From Adiantum capillus-veneris (lineage: Eukaryota > Streptophyta > Polypodiopsida > Polypodiales > Pteridaceae): a DNA stretch of 64,000 nucleotides. Numbering within the stretch: the stretch's first letter is position 1; each line of letters opens with the position of its first letter. A model generated the notes under the pieces. The model saw nothing but the letters and a program-made list of their open reading frames with translations. It did not search any database and was not told the DNA's origin. The stretch lies in contig CM043949.1 of NCBI GenBank assembly GCA_014529385.2, forward strand, positions 112,859,977 to 112,923,976, in the 5' to 3' direction. Position numbers and translations under genes: made by a program. This document shows, in pieces, positions 44,730-56,592 of the stretch.

Positions 44730-45218
44730 AATTGTGATCTCTTATCTACATTTTGTACAAGATATGAGGGCATGTCCTTAAGGCTTTGCTCTTGAATGGT
44801 CAAAAAATTCTAGTGCATCTTGTCTATCATGTGAGAAGGAATGGATCTAGACTCCACTGAGAATTTTTCATACATAGCAATATTCTTGGCATTCCAAAGA
44901 ACCGAGGTAAGACATAAATGCATGGCGGGATCCAAAGATTTCAAGAATCCAAAAGTGACATTATATTTGGTACTTCTAATATCTCAATCTCGTTGTGCGT
45001 ATGTGCTGAATTAGGTGTGGGATGCTCCTTCACTGTTGGCGTATTCCTAAAAAATTCTCATAAAATAATGTTTTGGCTCAGATTAGTTTTGTAGTTGGGA
45101 AGCCCTCTCTCTATCTATCCATCTAACCAACTATCTACCCTTTAGTCTGCCTATCTCAAATTTTGGGTTGATGTATGGTACCCTTCTTAATTGAGAAAGG
45201 TTATGCTTGGTAAATTCT

Positions 45219-45323
<105 letters not shown>

Positions 45324-45368
45324 CAAGTCTTGAGCTCAAGACTTCTTTTTCCTTCTCCTCCTCCTCCT

Positions 45369-45425
<57 letters not shown>

Positions 45426-47156
45426 ATAACAAATGTTCAATTCAAGACTCATGGGAAGGGTATCTTGGGATTGTTCGTATGATATTAACAACTTCTCTAT
45501 TGATCTAGAGCTTGCTCACTCACAAGTGTACGGGAAAGTCTTTTTCCTTAAACGACTGGAATTTTTCCTTCTAATTATGAAATTGCTATGAATTATGAAT
45601 TTTGCATGATTTTTGAAGTATTTTTTAATGTTCATTTTGCATTGGTTTGAAATTGCCTATTTCTAGGCTAAGCTGAGGCAAAACTTTCCCAAACATTCTC
45701 TATCTCTCTCTCAAGCTGAGTGAAAATGCCATCTTCACTTTTGACACTATTATTTGAGGTGGATTTGAGACATTCTCAAGTATAAATGACAATTTTCCAA
45801 TCTCCAGAGAAGTCCTAAAGTTAGAAGGTTGAAACATTCTTTGACGGGGTTTTAGACCGGGTTCACATCGTGCAGCGGCAGAAAACTGCAGAGCACTTGC
45901 AGCCAATCCTTGCTTGCCAACTAGGAAAGCCTGTTCACATCAGGCCGAAGGAAGCAACGCACGGGACTGACAATGCATGGAAGAAAACCGTGATGTCCCC
46001 CCGCCCCCCCTCCCCTCCCAACCCCCTCCAAAAAAAAAAAAACACTTCCGCCCTCCACATGAGCATGAATTGCAAAAAAAGTTTATTTCATATCATTCAG
46101 ATTATATAATGAATGTTCAACTCTTTCTCTATCTCTTCTGTCCCTCTTCTATGTTCACATTAGGCGACGTCAGACAATCACCATCCCCTCTTCCACCCTC
46201 TCCTGTGTGAACAATTAGGCAACGAAAGAGTGAAAAAACATCTCCTCCATCCGGAAGATTAGATTTCAGGGGGCATCTTCCGCCTCCCCATTATGAACCC
46301 AGCTTTAGCCTTCTAGAGAAGCGATAAGAAAATGCTAACTTCAAAAGAATTGCTCAAAATTTGAAAAAATAGTTGTATTGTGATGTACATGAGTGGAAGG
46401 CAAGATTGGATGGAACTGAGTCCGTCTCATGCAAGCACGAGCACCTCCTTATATTCAGAATACGAGGGAGTACAACTGACTACACATTACCTTGGCACAT
46501 AGGACCTGAGTTCACACCAAGGCCATCCGGCCACACACCACACCTCTCCCCTTAAGAAGAACAAGGTGAAAGCTCACTTTGGCATTCTAAAAGAATAAAA
46601 TGGAAGAAAAGTTAAGTCATTCAAGGCTGTGTAAAATGAAAAGACCCATTGACAAACCGATTTCAATTATTCACAATCTGCGAAATGAAAAGACCCATCA
46701 ACAACTAAACAATAGAAGATTTCAATTATTCACATAAAAAGGTAGGTCCAATCAGTTCATGTTGAAACTAATATAAGATGAAAAAATTAAACAAGGCAAA
46801 GTCTTAAAAAGCCCAATAAGGCTATGAAATGAGAGGGACACATTTGACAAACTCCATCAACATTTAAGACGAGTCTCCATTGTTGGCACTGAAAACATTG
46901 GAAGGATGCCTAACTGGACCCAACACTAAGGCTTCTTTTAGAAAGCCAAAAAGATGGACATCTTTTTACGATTTGTGTGCACACCACAGTGTGACCTCCA
47001 CTTATGTACAGACTCACTATAATGTTCCTCTAAGGCCTTCACAATGAAAAGTAAAGTTAGCTTTAAATTTGAGGGTTGATGCAAAGAAGTAGTCCTTCTG
47101 CTCTGCGAGCAGCAATAGCGAGCTCGAACTACCATCGCCTCTTCCCTCCCCCCCCC

Positions 47157-47258
<102 letters not shown>

Positions 47259-47284
47259 ATGTCTAACACCTCTCTCTCTCTCTC

Positions 47285-48540
47285 TCTCTCCACATAAAGC
47301 TGATGCATTGTTTTCTCTCTTTTAAGGTCTCTTGGGATAGTTTCCTACGACGTGAAAATTCTCTTCTTCTTCTTCTACTTCTCCTGCAGCCACATCAAGG
47401 TGATGCATGGATGGAGCCGTAGAATGACAAAGAGGACAATTACTAAGGAAAAACAATGGGCATAATCCACCTTTTGAGCCATTATTTGCATCCCTTCCAA
47501 GCTCCCTTCACCCTGTTTTTTGATGCTCCCTTCATCAGCTTGAAAGGAACGCTTAATTAATCAGAAGAAGAGATAGATCAATTAGGTTTTATTCATGTCT
47601 TTTACAGCCATATGCCACTTACGGAGCATGCTTCTAATGAAGTCATGAAGCTTGCATTCAGATGAAAGAGCTAATGCTTGTGTCGGTATGTAAAGTAGCC
47701 TGTCTCTATGCAGTTGCTATTGCTATGGCTGCGGATGATGATGAATTTAGTGCAGATCAGTTGAGCGCAGATGAGCATGAAGATCCAGTGGATCATGATG
47801 GGAAAGCCGCCGATCACCGAGCTAGAGGAGATCGTGTACACAAGTTCAAAAATGCCAATTCCTCCAGACATAGAGAGTGAGGGCGAACATGACGGCGAAA
47901 ATACTGATTTTATCAATTTTAAGGGGCAAATATGCACAATATCAATGATGGAAAACCATAAATTCATGCGTTCTGGTCATTTGCATCCATTAGCATCCCA
48001 ATCTTTACAGGTTTCATTAGGACTAGTGTATGTGAATGTATAACTTTCAATGCCTACAATTCTTCACAGATACGACATCAATGCGCTCACCCCCTTTGAT
48101 TTCTAGAAAGGAGGGGACGGATGGTAAGCACATCATGTTGCCTCCTATTTTCTCTTGTTTTGAGGTTCTTACTTTAGCATAAGGTCATTAAAGTCAGGTT
48201 TTCATGCTGGCTTTGCATGATAGCAGATGAGCTGAGGTATGCAAACCCTCTTCTCTGTTGTTACAAGTTGCCTGTGTTTCTTGTCATAATGTTCTCAATT
48301 ATTTGAATAGCGTGGTGCAGGATAGCTGTTGGTACGAGGAATGGCGCAGGAAGAACACCTCCTTCACAACTTTATTTGAAAGACTGGCTAGAAATGAATG
48401 ACCGTGCTGATGTTTATGTTTTAGGGCAGGTTAACAATCGCTCTCATCTTTCTCGCTAAATCATTCTACATAGATCATTGATGGTGCAAGACGGCTTTGC
48501 TATGCTTGTTTGGTCCTATGGTCGCATTAGCTCAACAAGG
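47285..48540. repeat. Duplicated block, longer copy
   Basis: 47,285-47,360 (AAGCTGATGCATTGTTTTCT...) matches 49,173-49,250, and 48,117-48,540 (GACGGATGGTAAGCACATCA, GAATAGCGTGGTGCAG) matches 49,255-49,640. The second copy lacks about 750 bp in the middle. No repeat-element motif is seen; the block may derive from a host gene. Confidence 0.7.
47662..48043 (+). other. Acidic open region, possible host gene fragment
   Basis: One frame gives 90 residues (47,771-48,043) with PPITELEEIVYTSSKMP and PPDIESEGEHDGENTDF. The composition looks more protein-like than neighbouring frames, but I do not recognise the family and see no clear exon borders. Only present in the longer copy of the duplication. 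Confidence 0.2.
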
Positions 48541-48547
48541 TCTGCTA

Positions 48548-48660
48548 AATCCTCGTTCCTTAACTAAGATGTATCTAACAGCCACTCCAGTTAGAAGGAC
48601 CCCTCCATAATGTTTTGTTTTTGGGACCATAGGTTATATCTAACCTCCATGGACGATAAT
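48548..48660 (+). repeat. LINE 3'-end fragment F4, ending in (TC)n
   Basis: CCTCGTTCCTTAACTAAGAT to CCATGGACGATAATT; same block as 38,905-39,027 and related to the LINE 3' UTR. TC tract follows (48,659-48,696). Confidence 0.75.
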
Positions 48661-48694
<34 letters not shown>

Positions 48695-48697
48695 TCA

Positions 48698-48961
48698 GCA
48701 TTGGGACACTAGGTAGGAGTTTCATCGACTATGTAGTTTATGACCCCAAAAAATCCCATGAGTTTAAGTATCGCACCCTACTTCAGTGCTCAACTTTTGA
48801 TCACATTAGAGAGCTTGATTTCTCCACATTTTCAACCATGAGCTCTCCCTACACATATTCTTTTTACAACCATGATGTGGAACCTCAATCACAATGCTCA
48901 TTTTGACAATTCTAGAATCAATTGTCAACACCATACGTCCTTTTTTTTCTCCTCCTCCTCC

Positions 48962-48963
<2 letters not shown>
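48698..48963 (+). repeat. LINE 3'-end fragment F5, between TC tracts
   Basis: GCATTGGGACACTAGG to the TC tract at 48,964. Same start and extent as F2 (39,187-39,453), with ATCACATTAGAGAGCTTG and AACCATGAGCTCTCCC. Both sides are TC microsatellite. Confidence 0.8.
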
Positions 48964-48997
<34 letters not shown>

Positions 48998-49094
48998 CAA
49001 GACTTGTCGTAGAGATTTCTATTGTCGGTTTGGATTCTCTCTCTCTCTCTCTCAATCAAGACTTGTCGTAGAGATTTCTTTTGTCCCTTTTGGA

Positions 49095-49175
<81 letters not shown>
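48964..49175. repeat. TC tracts with two copies of a short repeat unit
   Basis: TC at 48,964-48,994, unit 48,995-49,038, TC 49,039-49,052, unit 49,053-49,098, TC 49,100-49,175. The units are the same as 44,028-44,080. Confidence 0.85.
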
Positions 49176-49177
<2 letters not shown>

Positions 49178-49640
49178 CACATAAAGTTGATGCATTGTTT
49201 TCTCTCCTTTAAGGTCTATTGGGATAGTTTCCTACGATGTGGAAATTCCTACGACGGATGGTAAGCACATCATGTTGGCTCCTATTTCTCCTGTTTTGAG
49301 GTTCTTACTTTGCATGGTAGCAGATGAAAATCTGAGGAGGAGAGTTGACACTTTGAGAAGGTGGCAGAGGAGATGAGGTATGCAAACCCTCTTGGTTGTT
49401 ACAAGTTGCCTGTGTTTCTTGTCACAATGTTCTCAATTATTTGAATAGCGTGGTGCAGTAAGAACACCTCCTTCACAAATTTTTTGAGAGTGGCCTGAAA
49501 TGAATGACCCTGCTGATGTTTATGTTTTAGGGTAGGTTAACAATCTCTCTCATCTTTCTCGCTAAATCATTCTACATAGGTCATTGATGGTGCAAGACGG
49601 CTTTGCTATGCTTGTTTGGTCCTATGGTCACATTAGCCCA
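49173..49640. repeat. Duplicated block, shorter copy
   Basis: Matches the two ends of 47,285-48,540, joined at about 49,252 with the middle deleted. Confidence 0.7.
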
Positions 49641-49793
49641 TTGGGGGCGAGCAGCACCACAAGAAGTTTTGGACAAATTCTCACAACAATTCCCACATCA
49701 TGACTTATCTCAACATCATGAGCTTTGATGAGGGAGGCACGGCATACCTAGCTAGGTACGATTGCAGATTATAGTAGGCGCTGCCCATCGGCG

Positions 49794-50073
<280 letters not shown>

Positions 50074-52334
50074 TGTCGTGCTGCTTTGCGGGCACGGGTG
50101 AAAGATGCAAATCTGCATACAAATTCGAGGTTTTGACAAACTTACGTATAGTAATACCAGTCCTAGTACTGCCGATTCTAGAGTCTCGAGAGCCAGTACT
50201 GGCAGTTCCATTGTTCAACGTCAGAGAGTCTCGAGAGCCAGTGTCTAGTGCCAGTGCCAGAGTATCTCGAGCGTCAGAGTCTCGAGAGCCAGTACTGGCA
50301 GTTCCAGTGTTCAGCATAAGAGAGTCTGAAGAGCCAGTCTCGAGAAGCCAGTGTCTTCAGTTCCGGTGTCTCGGGAGCTTGTATCTCGGGAAGTCAGTGT
50401 CCAGTGTTAGTGTATCTCGAGAGTGAGTCTGGAGAGCCAGTGTCCCGTGCCAGAGTATCTCGAGTGTCAGAGTCTCGAGAGCAGAACTGACAGTTCTGGT
50501 GTTCAGTGTTAGAGAGTCTCGAGAGTCGGTCTCGAGAAGCCTGTGTCTTCAGTTTCGGTGTCTCGGGAGCCTGTATCTCGAGAAGCCAGTGTCTTCAGTT
50601 TTGGTGTCTTAAGAGCCTGTATCTCGAGCAGCAAGTGTCTTTAGTTTCGGTGTCTTAAGAGCTTGTATCTCGAGCAGCCAGTGTCTTTAGTTTCGGTGTC
50701 TCGGAAGCCTGTATCTCAAGAAGCCAATGTCCAGTGTCAATGTATCTTGAGAGTCAGTCTCGAGAGCCAATTTCCACTGCTAGTGCCAGAGTATCTTGAG
50801 CGTCAGAGTCTCGAGAGTCGGTACTGGCAGTTCCAGTGTTCAACGTTAGAGAGTCTCAAGAGGCATTCTCGAGAAGCCAATGTCTTCAGTTTTCGGTGTC
50901 TCGGGAGCCTGTAACTTGAGAAGCTAGTGTCTAGTGTTAATGTATCTCAAGAGTCAGTCTCGAGAGCCAGTGTCCAGTGCCAGTGCCAGAGTATCTCGAG
51001 CGTCAGAGTCTCGAGAGTCAGTACTGACAGTTCTAGAGTGTCTCGAGCATAAGTCTCAAGAGCGAGTGTATCTAGTTTCGGTGGCTCGGGAGCCTATATC
51101 TCGAGAAGCCAGTGTCCATTGTCAATGTATCTCAAGAGCCAGTGTCCAGTGCCACAGTATCTCGAGTGTCAGAGTCTCGATATCCAGTACTGGCAATTTC
51201 AGTGTTCAGTGTCAGAGTCTCGAGAGCCAATAATGGCAGTTCCAGTGTTCAACGTTAGAAAGTCTCGAGAGCCAATCTCGAGAGGCCAATGTCTTCAGTT
51301 CCGATGTCTTGGTAGCCTATATCTCGAGAAGCCAGTGCCCATTGTCAGTGTATCTCGAGAGTCAGTCTTGAGAGCCAGTGTGTCCAATGCCAGTGCCAAA
51401 GTATCTCCAGCGTCAGAGTCTCGAGAGCCAGTACTAACAGTTCCAGTATTCAGTGTTAGAGAGTCTCGAGAGTGTCCAATGCCAGTGCCACGGTGTCTCG
51501 AGAGCCTGTATCTCAAGAAGCCTATGTCCAGTGTTCGAGTATCTCAAGAGTCAGTCTCGAGAATCCAGTGTCCAGGGCCAGTGTCAGAGTATCTTGAGAG
51601 CTAGTCTCGAGAACCAGTATTGATAGTTCCGGTGTCCAGCGTCAAAGTCTCAAGAACCCAGTCTCGAGTTCGAGTAGTACTAGTACCAACAGATAAGTGT
51701 TGAGCCGTGGAGCTTAAGTAAAGCTAATAATAGCATCTAGGTTTTGAAAAATAGGGAAAAGCGAGAATTGCACACGCTATGAAAAAGCTAAATAAAGATG
51801 GGGGAGGCTAAAAATGAAGGGGGGGGGGGGACGTGTCTTAAAGAGTTTAAACGGTAGTGTGAGAAGTTTTTTTGGGCAGAGAGAGAAAACATGGAATTTT
51901 TTGTAGGAGACAGAGGGAGTCGAAGAAGAACAAGAAGGGTATGAGGAGGGATAAGCAAGGTGACATATTGCAAATTGTTTCCATCAGGGGTTTCGTTATC
52001 TGGATGAGGGATTTCAATTCGACATGCATACTAACGTTGGAGTATGCAATCGTTTTGTATCAAAGGTTCCAGATATTTGATTAATGGAAAAATCTTATGT
52101 TCGCTAGTCTCGATCAAGCGTTTATATCTATTCTAAGTTGGATTTAAGCCTTGAACTCTGTCCTGATCTATGATATTCTCTTACAAATATCTCTAAGCAT
52201 CACTAAATTGTCTTATTTAATTTAAATCGGCCCAAACCGAACGTGTTTCCATCGTTCACATCTCGTTTGCTTCTCCGTCTAGCCAGAAGCCCTGCGCTTT
52301 CCCGGTCGACTCTGGAGAGACACGCATTCCGACA
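50074..52334 (+). repeat. Element D 5' LTR (~2.3 kb)
   Basis: Starts TGTCGTGCTGCTTTGCGGG. The end is inferred from CCGACA at 52,334, followed by AATTTAGTGAACCTGACGTG, which could be the primer site. About 50,157-51,670 is a complex CTCGAG array. Frames seen across the array are repeat noise. Confidence 0.6.
50157..51670. repeat. Complex tandem array of CTCGAG palindromes in the LTR
   Basis: About 33 CTCGAG hexamers by eye in 1.5 kb, mostly as (A/G)TCTCGAGAGCCAGT, TATCTCGAGAAGCCAGTG or TATCTCGAGCGTCAGAG. They are joined by recurring words such as CAGTACTGGCAGTTCCAG, GTCCAGTGCCAG and TTCAGTTTCGGTGTCT. The units form irregular higher-order repeats of roughly 100 to 250 bp. The array begins also in the truncated 3' LTR (57,965-57,995), so it belongs to the element. 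Confidence 0.9.
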
Positions 52335-52383
52335 AATTTAGTGAACCTGACGTGAAATTTGACTGGGGTAGACGAAAGTAGTG

Positions 52384-53490
52384 ATGTCAGCAGACCAAGA
52401 TAATGGTATGCAACAGCTAATGCAACAATTTGATGTACTTATGCATCAGCAACACGTGCACCATCACTAGACGATCAATCAAAGCTCGGAAAGAGAAATG
52501 GAAGCTCGGATTCGTGAAGCTAGACAAGTAGTGAGACATATAAATTGGGGCGCTTTGAAGGTCGTGACATTTCTAAAGTTTGCAAAGTTAATAAGCAGGT
52601 TATGGAAGACAAGGGAGTAGAGGAGCACGCTGTAGTGGAGAATTTTGTACTTGTTGTTGTCGTGCTTGACTCACGTGCACAAATTGAGGAACTGAGGACT
52701 GCACATGGTGCTACGTGGGCGGAATTCAAACAAGCTCTCAAGGATTAATATTTTCTTGAGAATAAGGAGCACATTACAAAGAAGAGTTTTTTAAAGTGGG
52801 TGCAGCAACATAATAAGGGGCTATCTGCTCCTAAATTGTTAAGAGAATTTGAAAAAAGATTTTCCCAATGTCTGCAACTGAACGGGCTGCTCTTAATTTG
52901 GAGAGAGAAGAACTCTTTGTGCAGGCTGCAGATCCAAAATTGCAAAAAAGCTTAGTGGATCTCCGAGGGTCCAACAGGGGAGTTGGGGCTAAAATCGGAT
53001 TGGAAAGAGGTGATTGAAGCAGTCAATGGTGGTGAAACGGAAAAAAAGATTGGATAAGTTGGTTGGGATGAATGCAGATGTGGGAGAAAAGGAAGAAGAG
53101 GTTCTTGTGCCGATAAAGGAGAGGATTCCGAAGCTAGAGGAGTCGTTCATGGATGAGCTTGTGAAGGGGATCCAAGAATTGAACATCAATTTGAAAGCTG
53201 TGAAGCTTGAAGAGAAAGGTTCGAACTCCCGGTCGAGACAAGGCGGACCACAGAAAGACAATGGGAGTCAATACTGTATATGTGGTGTGACAATCTTGAC
53301 CATGTCAGGAATGAGTGCGAGGAGTTTGCTGAAGCCAAGCGTAAAGATGTGGCTTTTTGGAAAGATAGTATGATACACTTGCAAGAAATAGGGTTGCCTC
53401 TAAAGACCAAATATGGAAGAGGTATTATGAAGAAAAGCATGGAAGAGGTGTTGCAGGAACATCATGTGAGTGTAGTTGAAGCACTGACCT
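52384..53490 (+). pseudogene. gag: Element D Gag remnant
   Basis: An ATG at 52,384 opens MSADQDNGMQQLMQQFDVL and then stops. Further pieces in shifting frames follow: a Lys/Glu-rich part (53,014-53,260: KKRLDKLVGMNADVGEKEE) and a zinc knuckle (CxxC, DNLDHVRNEC at about 53,276-53,320) that is split by a 2-nt insertion between its Cys pairs. EFAEAKRKDVAFWKDSM follows in another frame. Heavily decayed. Confidence 0.6.
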
Positions 53491-53495
53491 AGGGT

Positions 53496-54780
53496 GTGCA
53501 GATTGAGAGCAAAGGGCATGAAAAACCAGGTGAAGGTTCGAGCATGAATGTGGCCTTCTGGCCATATGCTATGACAATGGTAAAGAAAGGAAAGGTTGGG
53601 TATCAACATTTGTGTCAAGTGGAAAATTGTATTAGAAAAACTACTAGGTGGGAGGACCCTATAGATTCCCTCTCAGTATATGCATAAATAGCTAAATCTC
53701 AAAACAACGAGGCTTTTGTAGAAGAGAAGCGAAAGAGGAATGAGGATCTGGTTGGAACTTCAAAGAGAACGACGAGATCAGAGTTACCAAAGAGAAAGGA
53801 GTCTGGCTTGGGAGCACCTCCTACCCCGCCCGACATCTCAATGGATGAAGCCGAGAAGGAGAAAAAGGCGGGAAAAGCACGAGGCCCTTCATATAAGCTG
53901 AAATTTGATATTGAACAGGCTACTGATGTGAGAAAAGTACTTGAGGAACGCATTCTGAATAGTAGGGTGGAGTTTACCCTAGGTGAGATCCTAGGTATTG
54001 CAAAGCGTGAGTTTTATTACATTATTATTGATCTCATGAAGAGGAAGCATCGAATATTGTATGGGCTTGAAAATGACCCAACCAAGACACAGGGGGTGCA
54101 GAGCATTTATGAACAAAATGAAGCTATTATAGGTAGTGTTAATGAAGAAGAACTAGCTGAGGATGAATGGGGAAGCTTAGTGGACAACAATGAGCTTCCA
54201 ACACGGGTAAAGCATGTCAAATCTCATGAGGATGAATATGGAGAAGATGTACCTCGTAGCCGTTTTACATGAAATCATTGGGCTAGAGCTACTACTGAAA
54301 CTTTGGTAAAGGTAGGTGATTTAGAAGAGCCGGTTGTTTCATTGGTAGATCGTGGATTAGAAGTCAACCTTATGTCAAAGAGCTTGTTCTTGAAAGGAAA
54401 GTGGCTTGTTGATGTGGAGCATGGGTGGCATATCGGAGCTGCCGATGCACAATCAGGGGATTTGTATGGTGCATGCAATAATGTTAAAATAACCATAAGG
54501 GATGTAAGTGATGAACAAAAAATTTTCGCACAAGATTACTCTACATATCCAATCATCTTAGGGCAGCCTTACATTACGGTGGAGAGGATGGAAACCAAGG
54601 TTTTGGATGATAGATCCGCGTATACTAGAATCAGAAGTCATGATGATAAGAAAGAAGTTCAATTTCTAATTGTTTGTGTGGATCATACTAGGAACAGGGA
54701 TACCTTAAGAGATCATCCATTACCAAAATTGACGAAAAGTTTAAAGAGAACAGGGGTTTTCAGGATTTTTTCTTGAAGCC
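53496..54780 (+). pseudogene. Element D Pol N-terminal region and aspartic protease
   Basis: One frame from about 53,700 to 54,776 with a single in-frame TGA at 54,270. It contains FTLGEILGIAKREFYYIIID (about 53,965), then after the stop ARATTETLVKVGDLEEPVVS and LVDRGLEVNLMS, where the retropepsin active site would be, with DRG in place of DSG, DTG or DHG. DYSTYPIILGQPYI is the second half of the protease fold. METKVLDDRSAYTRIRS follows. The changed active site indicates it is not functional. Confidence 0.7.
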
Positions 54781-55089
54781 ATTTCACGTATTTTTGAAGA
54801 ATACGCGTTTGTGGATACAATGGGAGAATTGGATATAGCCTGGCCATTCCGTTGCCAAAAGAGGGTGATATAGTTATGGAGAAAGCATCTCAGCAACCTA
54901 TCCTCCGAGATCCAGGTAAAATTGGGCACTTATTTATTGAAGAAACTCTACAGGAGTTAAAGATTGGTGATGCAGATTTTTTGAATCGATAAGAGATAGA
55001 ATGTTCTTGAGAAATGTTAAAGAAGCATGGGAAGGCTTTTTCTTTCCAACCAGGTGAGATTGGTTGTGTTGATCCTAGTGTTGTAGCTC

Positions 55090-55860
55090 CCATGGTGATA
55101 TTTATTGTTTCGCACTTGCCTTAGAATTTACGCCTATTCCTGTTCCAAAGGCTCATCTTTCTAAGTTGGTTGATTTGTTGAATGAGAAGAGTAAGATGGG
55201 AATTTTGGAGCCCTCTTGTGGTCCTTAATCTAATAGGTGGTTTACGGTACCCAAGAAGAATGGTATATTGAGGTTTGTACAGGATATGCAGCCGATAAAC
55301 AAGGTAACCATAAAAAGTGTGGGAACAGGTCCAATGGTTGATGATTTTGCAGAGGCTTTTGCAAGAAGAGCCATCTATTCCATGGGGGACTTGTATTTAG
55401 GCTATGATCAGTTTCAACTGGCTATGGAAAATAGGGATTTAACAACCATGCGTACTCCTTTGGGATTAGTAAGAATGTGTACCTTGCCACAGGGAGCAAC
55501 TAATTTAGTTGCTCACATGATGAATGGGATGAATAAAGCGTTGTGGGATTTCATTCCTTAGGTTACCATGCTTTTCATTGATGATGTGCCGATAAATGGG
55601 TGTGAAGAGGGTGAAAAAGATGAAGCTAAAGATAAGAGGAGGTGGAGACAATTTGTGGCTAACCATATTGTTGATTGTGACAGGCTATTATTAAGGCTTA
55701 GAGAGGTCAACCTTACACTCTCAGGCCAAAAGTCAATGTTTGGGGTAAAATAAGTCTTGATTGTGGGGCACTTATGTGGACCATCTGGTAGAAGACCTAG
55801 CCCTGTCAAAGTGGATGCTATTCAAAGAATGAAAGAGACATGCAATTCAATTATAGAAGT
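55090..55860 (+). pseudogene. Element D reverse transcriptase
   Basis: In one frame, with TAG at 55,559 and TAA at 55,751: WFTVPKKNG (55,241-55,265 region), LRFVQDMQPINKVTIK, SMGDLYLGYDQFQLAMEN, MRTPLGLVRMCTLPQGATN, catalytic FIDDVPINGC (about 55,575), and FGVK*VLIVGHLCGPSGRRP. The FIDDVPIxG form with an Ile-x-Gly tail is unusual for plant Ty3 enzymes, which normally have FLDDILVYS or similar. Breaks show a pseudogene. Confidence 0.8.
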
Positions 55861-55974
55861 GTGAAGATTTTTAGGTGCGTGTGCGTGTGTTTTTTACTTG
55901 ATTTGGTTACCACATTTTTCACACGTTGCAGAGGTGTTATACCAATTGCTCAGAAAGGGATAATTTTTTTCTTT

Positions 55975-56482
55975 TTGGAAAGAAGAACACTTGAAGGCTA
56001 TTCAAAATTTGAAGAGCATTTTACAAGAGGCTCCTACATTAAGGAAAGCAGAATACAAAAGTGGAAAGCCAATCATTGTGACGATTGACATGAGTCCCAC
56101 ATGTATTGGGTGGGCTATTGGGCAAGATGATGAGGAGGGAAAGAGGTATGCTATCAGATTTGGTGCAAAAGTATTAAGTGATTGGCAGAGAGCATATCCG
56201 CAAGTTAAAAAGGAACTTTGGGGTGTAGCAGCTGCCCTAAGGTGTGATAAGGAGTACTTTATTGGTGCTTCTGTAATAGTGGAGACAGATTGCTTGCCAT
56301 TACTTGGGATGATCACAAGTTGTTCTACACCAGACATAGCCATGCTACGTTGGATTGCATATATTAAGTCAATAGATCTTGAGTTTCATCACATTGCAGG
56401 CAAGGTTAATCCGATAGCTGACATGTTGTCCAGCGCCAGATTTGAGGATGAGGAGACTATGATTTCAAAAAAGTGGGCTTGA
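55975..56482 (+). pseudogene. Element D RNase H
   Basis: LKAIQNLKSILQEAPTLRK links from the reverse transcriptase. RNase H follows: VTIDMSPTCIGWAIGQDDE (first Asp), YPQVKKELWGVAAALR (Glu), VIVETDCLPLLGMI (Asp), and LEFHHIAGKVNPIADMLS. The RWIAYIKSIDLEFHHIAG stretch is well preserved. 163-codon open stretch from ATG 55,991, though its true start is upstream as part of Pol. Confidence 0.85.
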
Positions 56483-56592
56483 GGTTTTTTACCTCTACAC
56501 AAATGCATGGAGAATGTAAAAGTATGGTTTGTGCACTACAGTCCTTTGCAGAGGAAAATTATGATGGTGAATGGTTACTGATTGGAAAATAG

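Noticed and set aside
50157-51670. CRISPR-like array
   Set aside because: Repeats are irregular, spacers are themselves repeated, the setting is a plant retrotransposon LTR and there are no cas genes.
52545-52748. Independent small gene before the D protease
   Set aside because: It is in the decayed Gag region of element D and fits as a frame-shifted piece.
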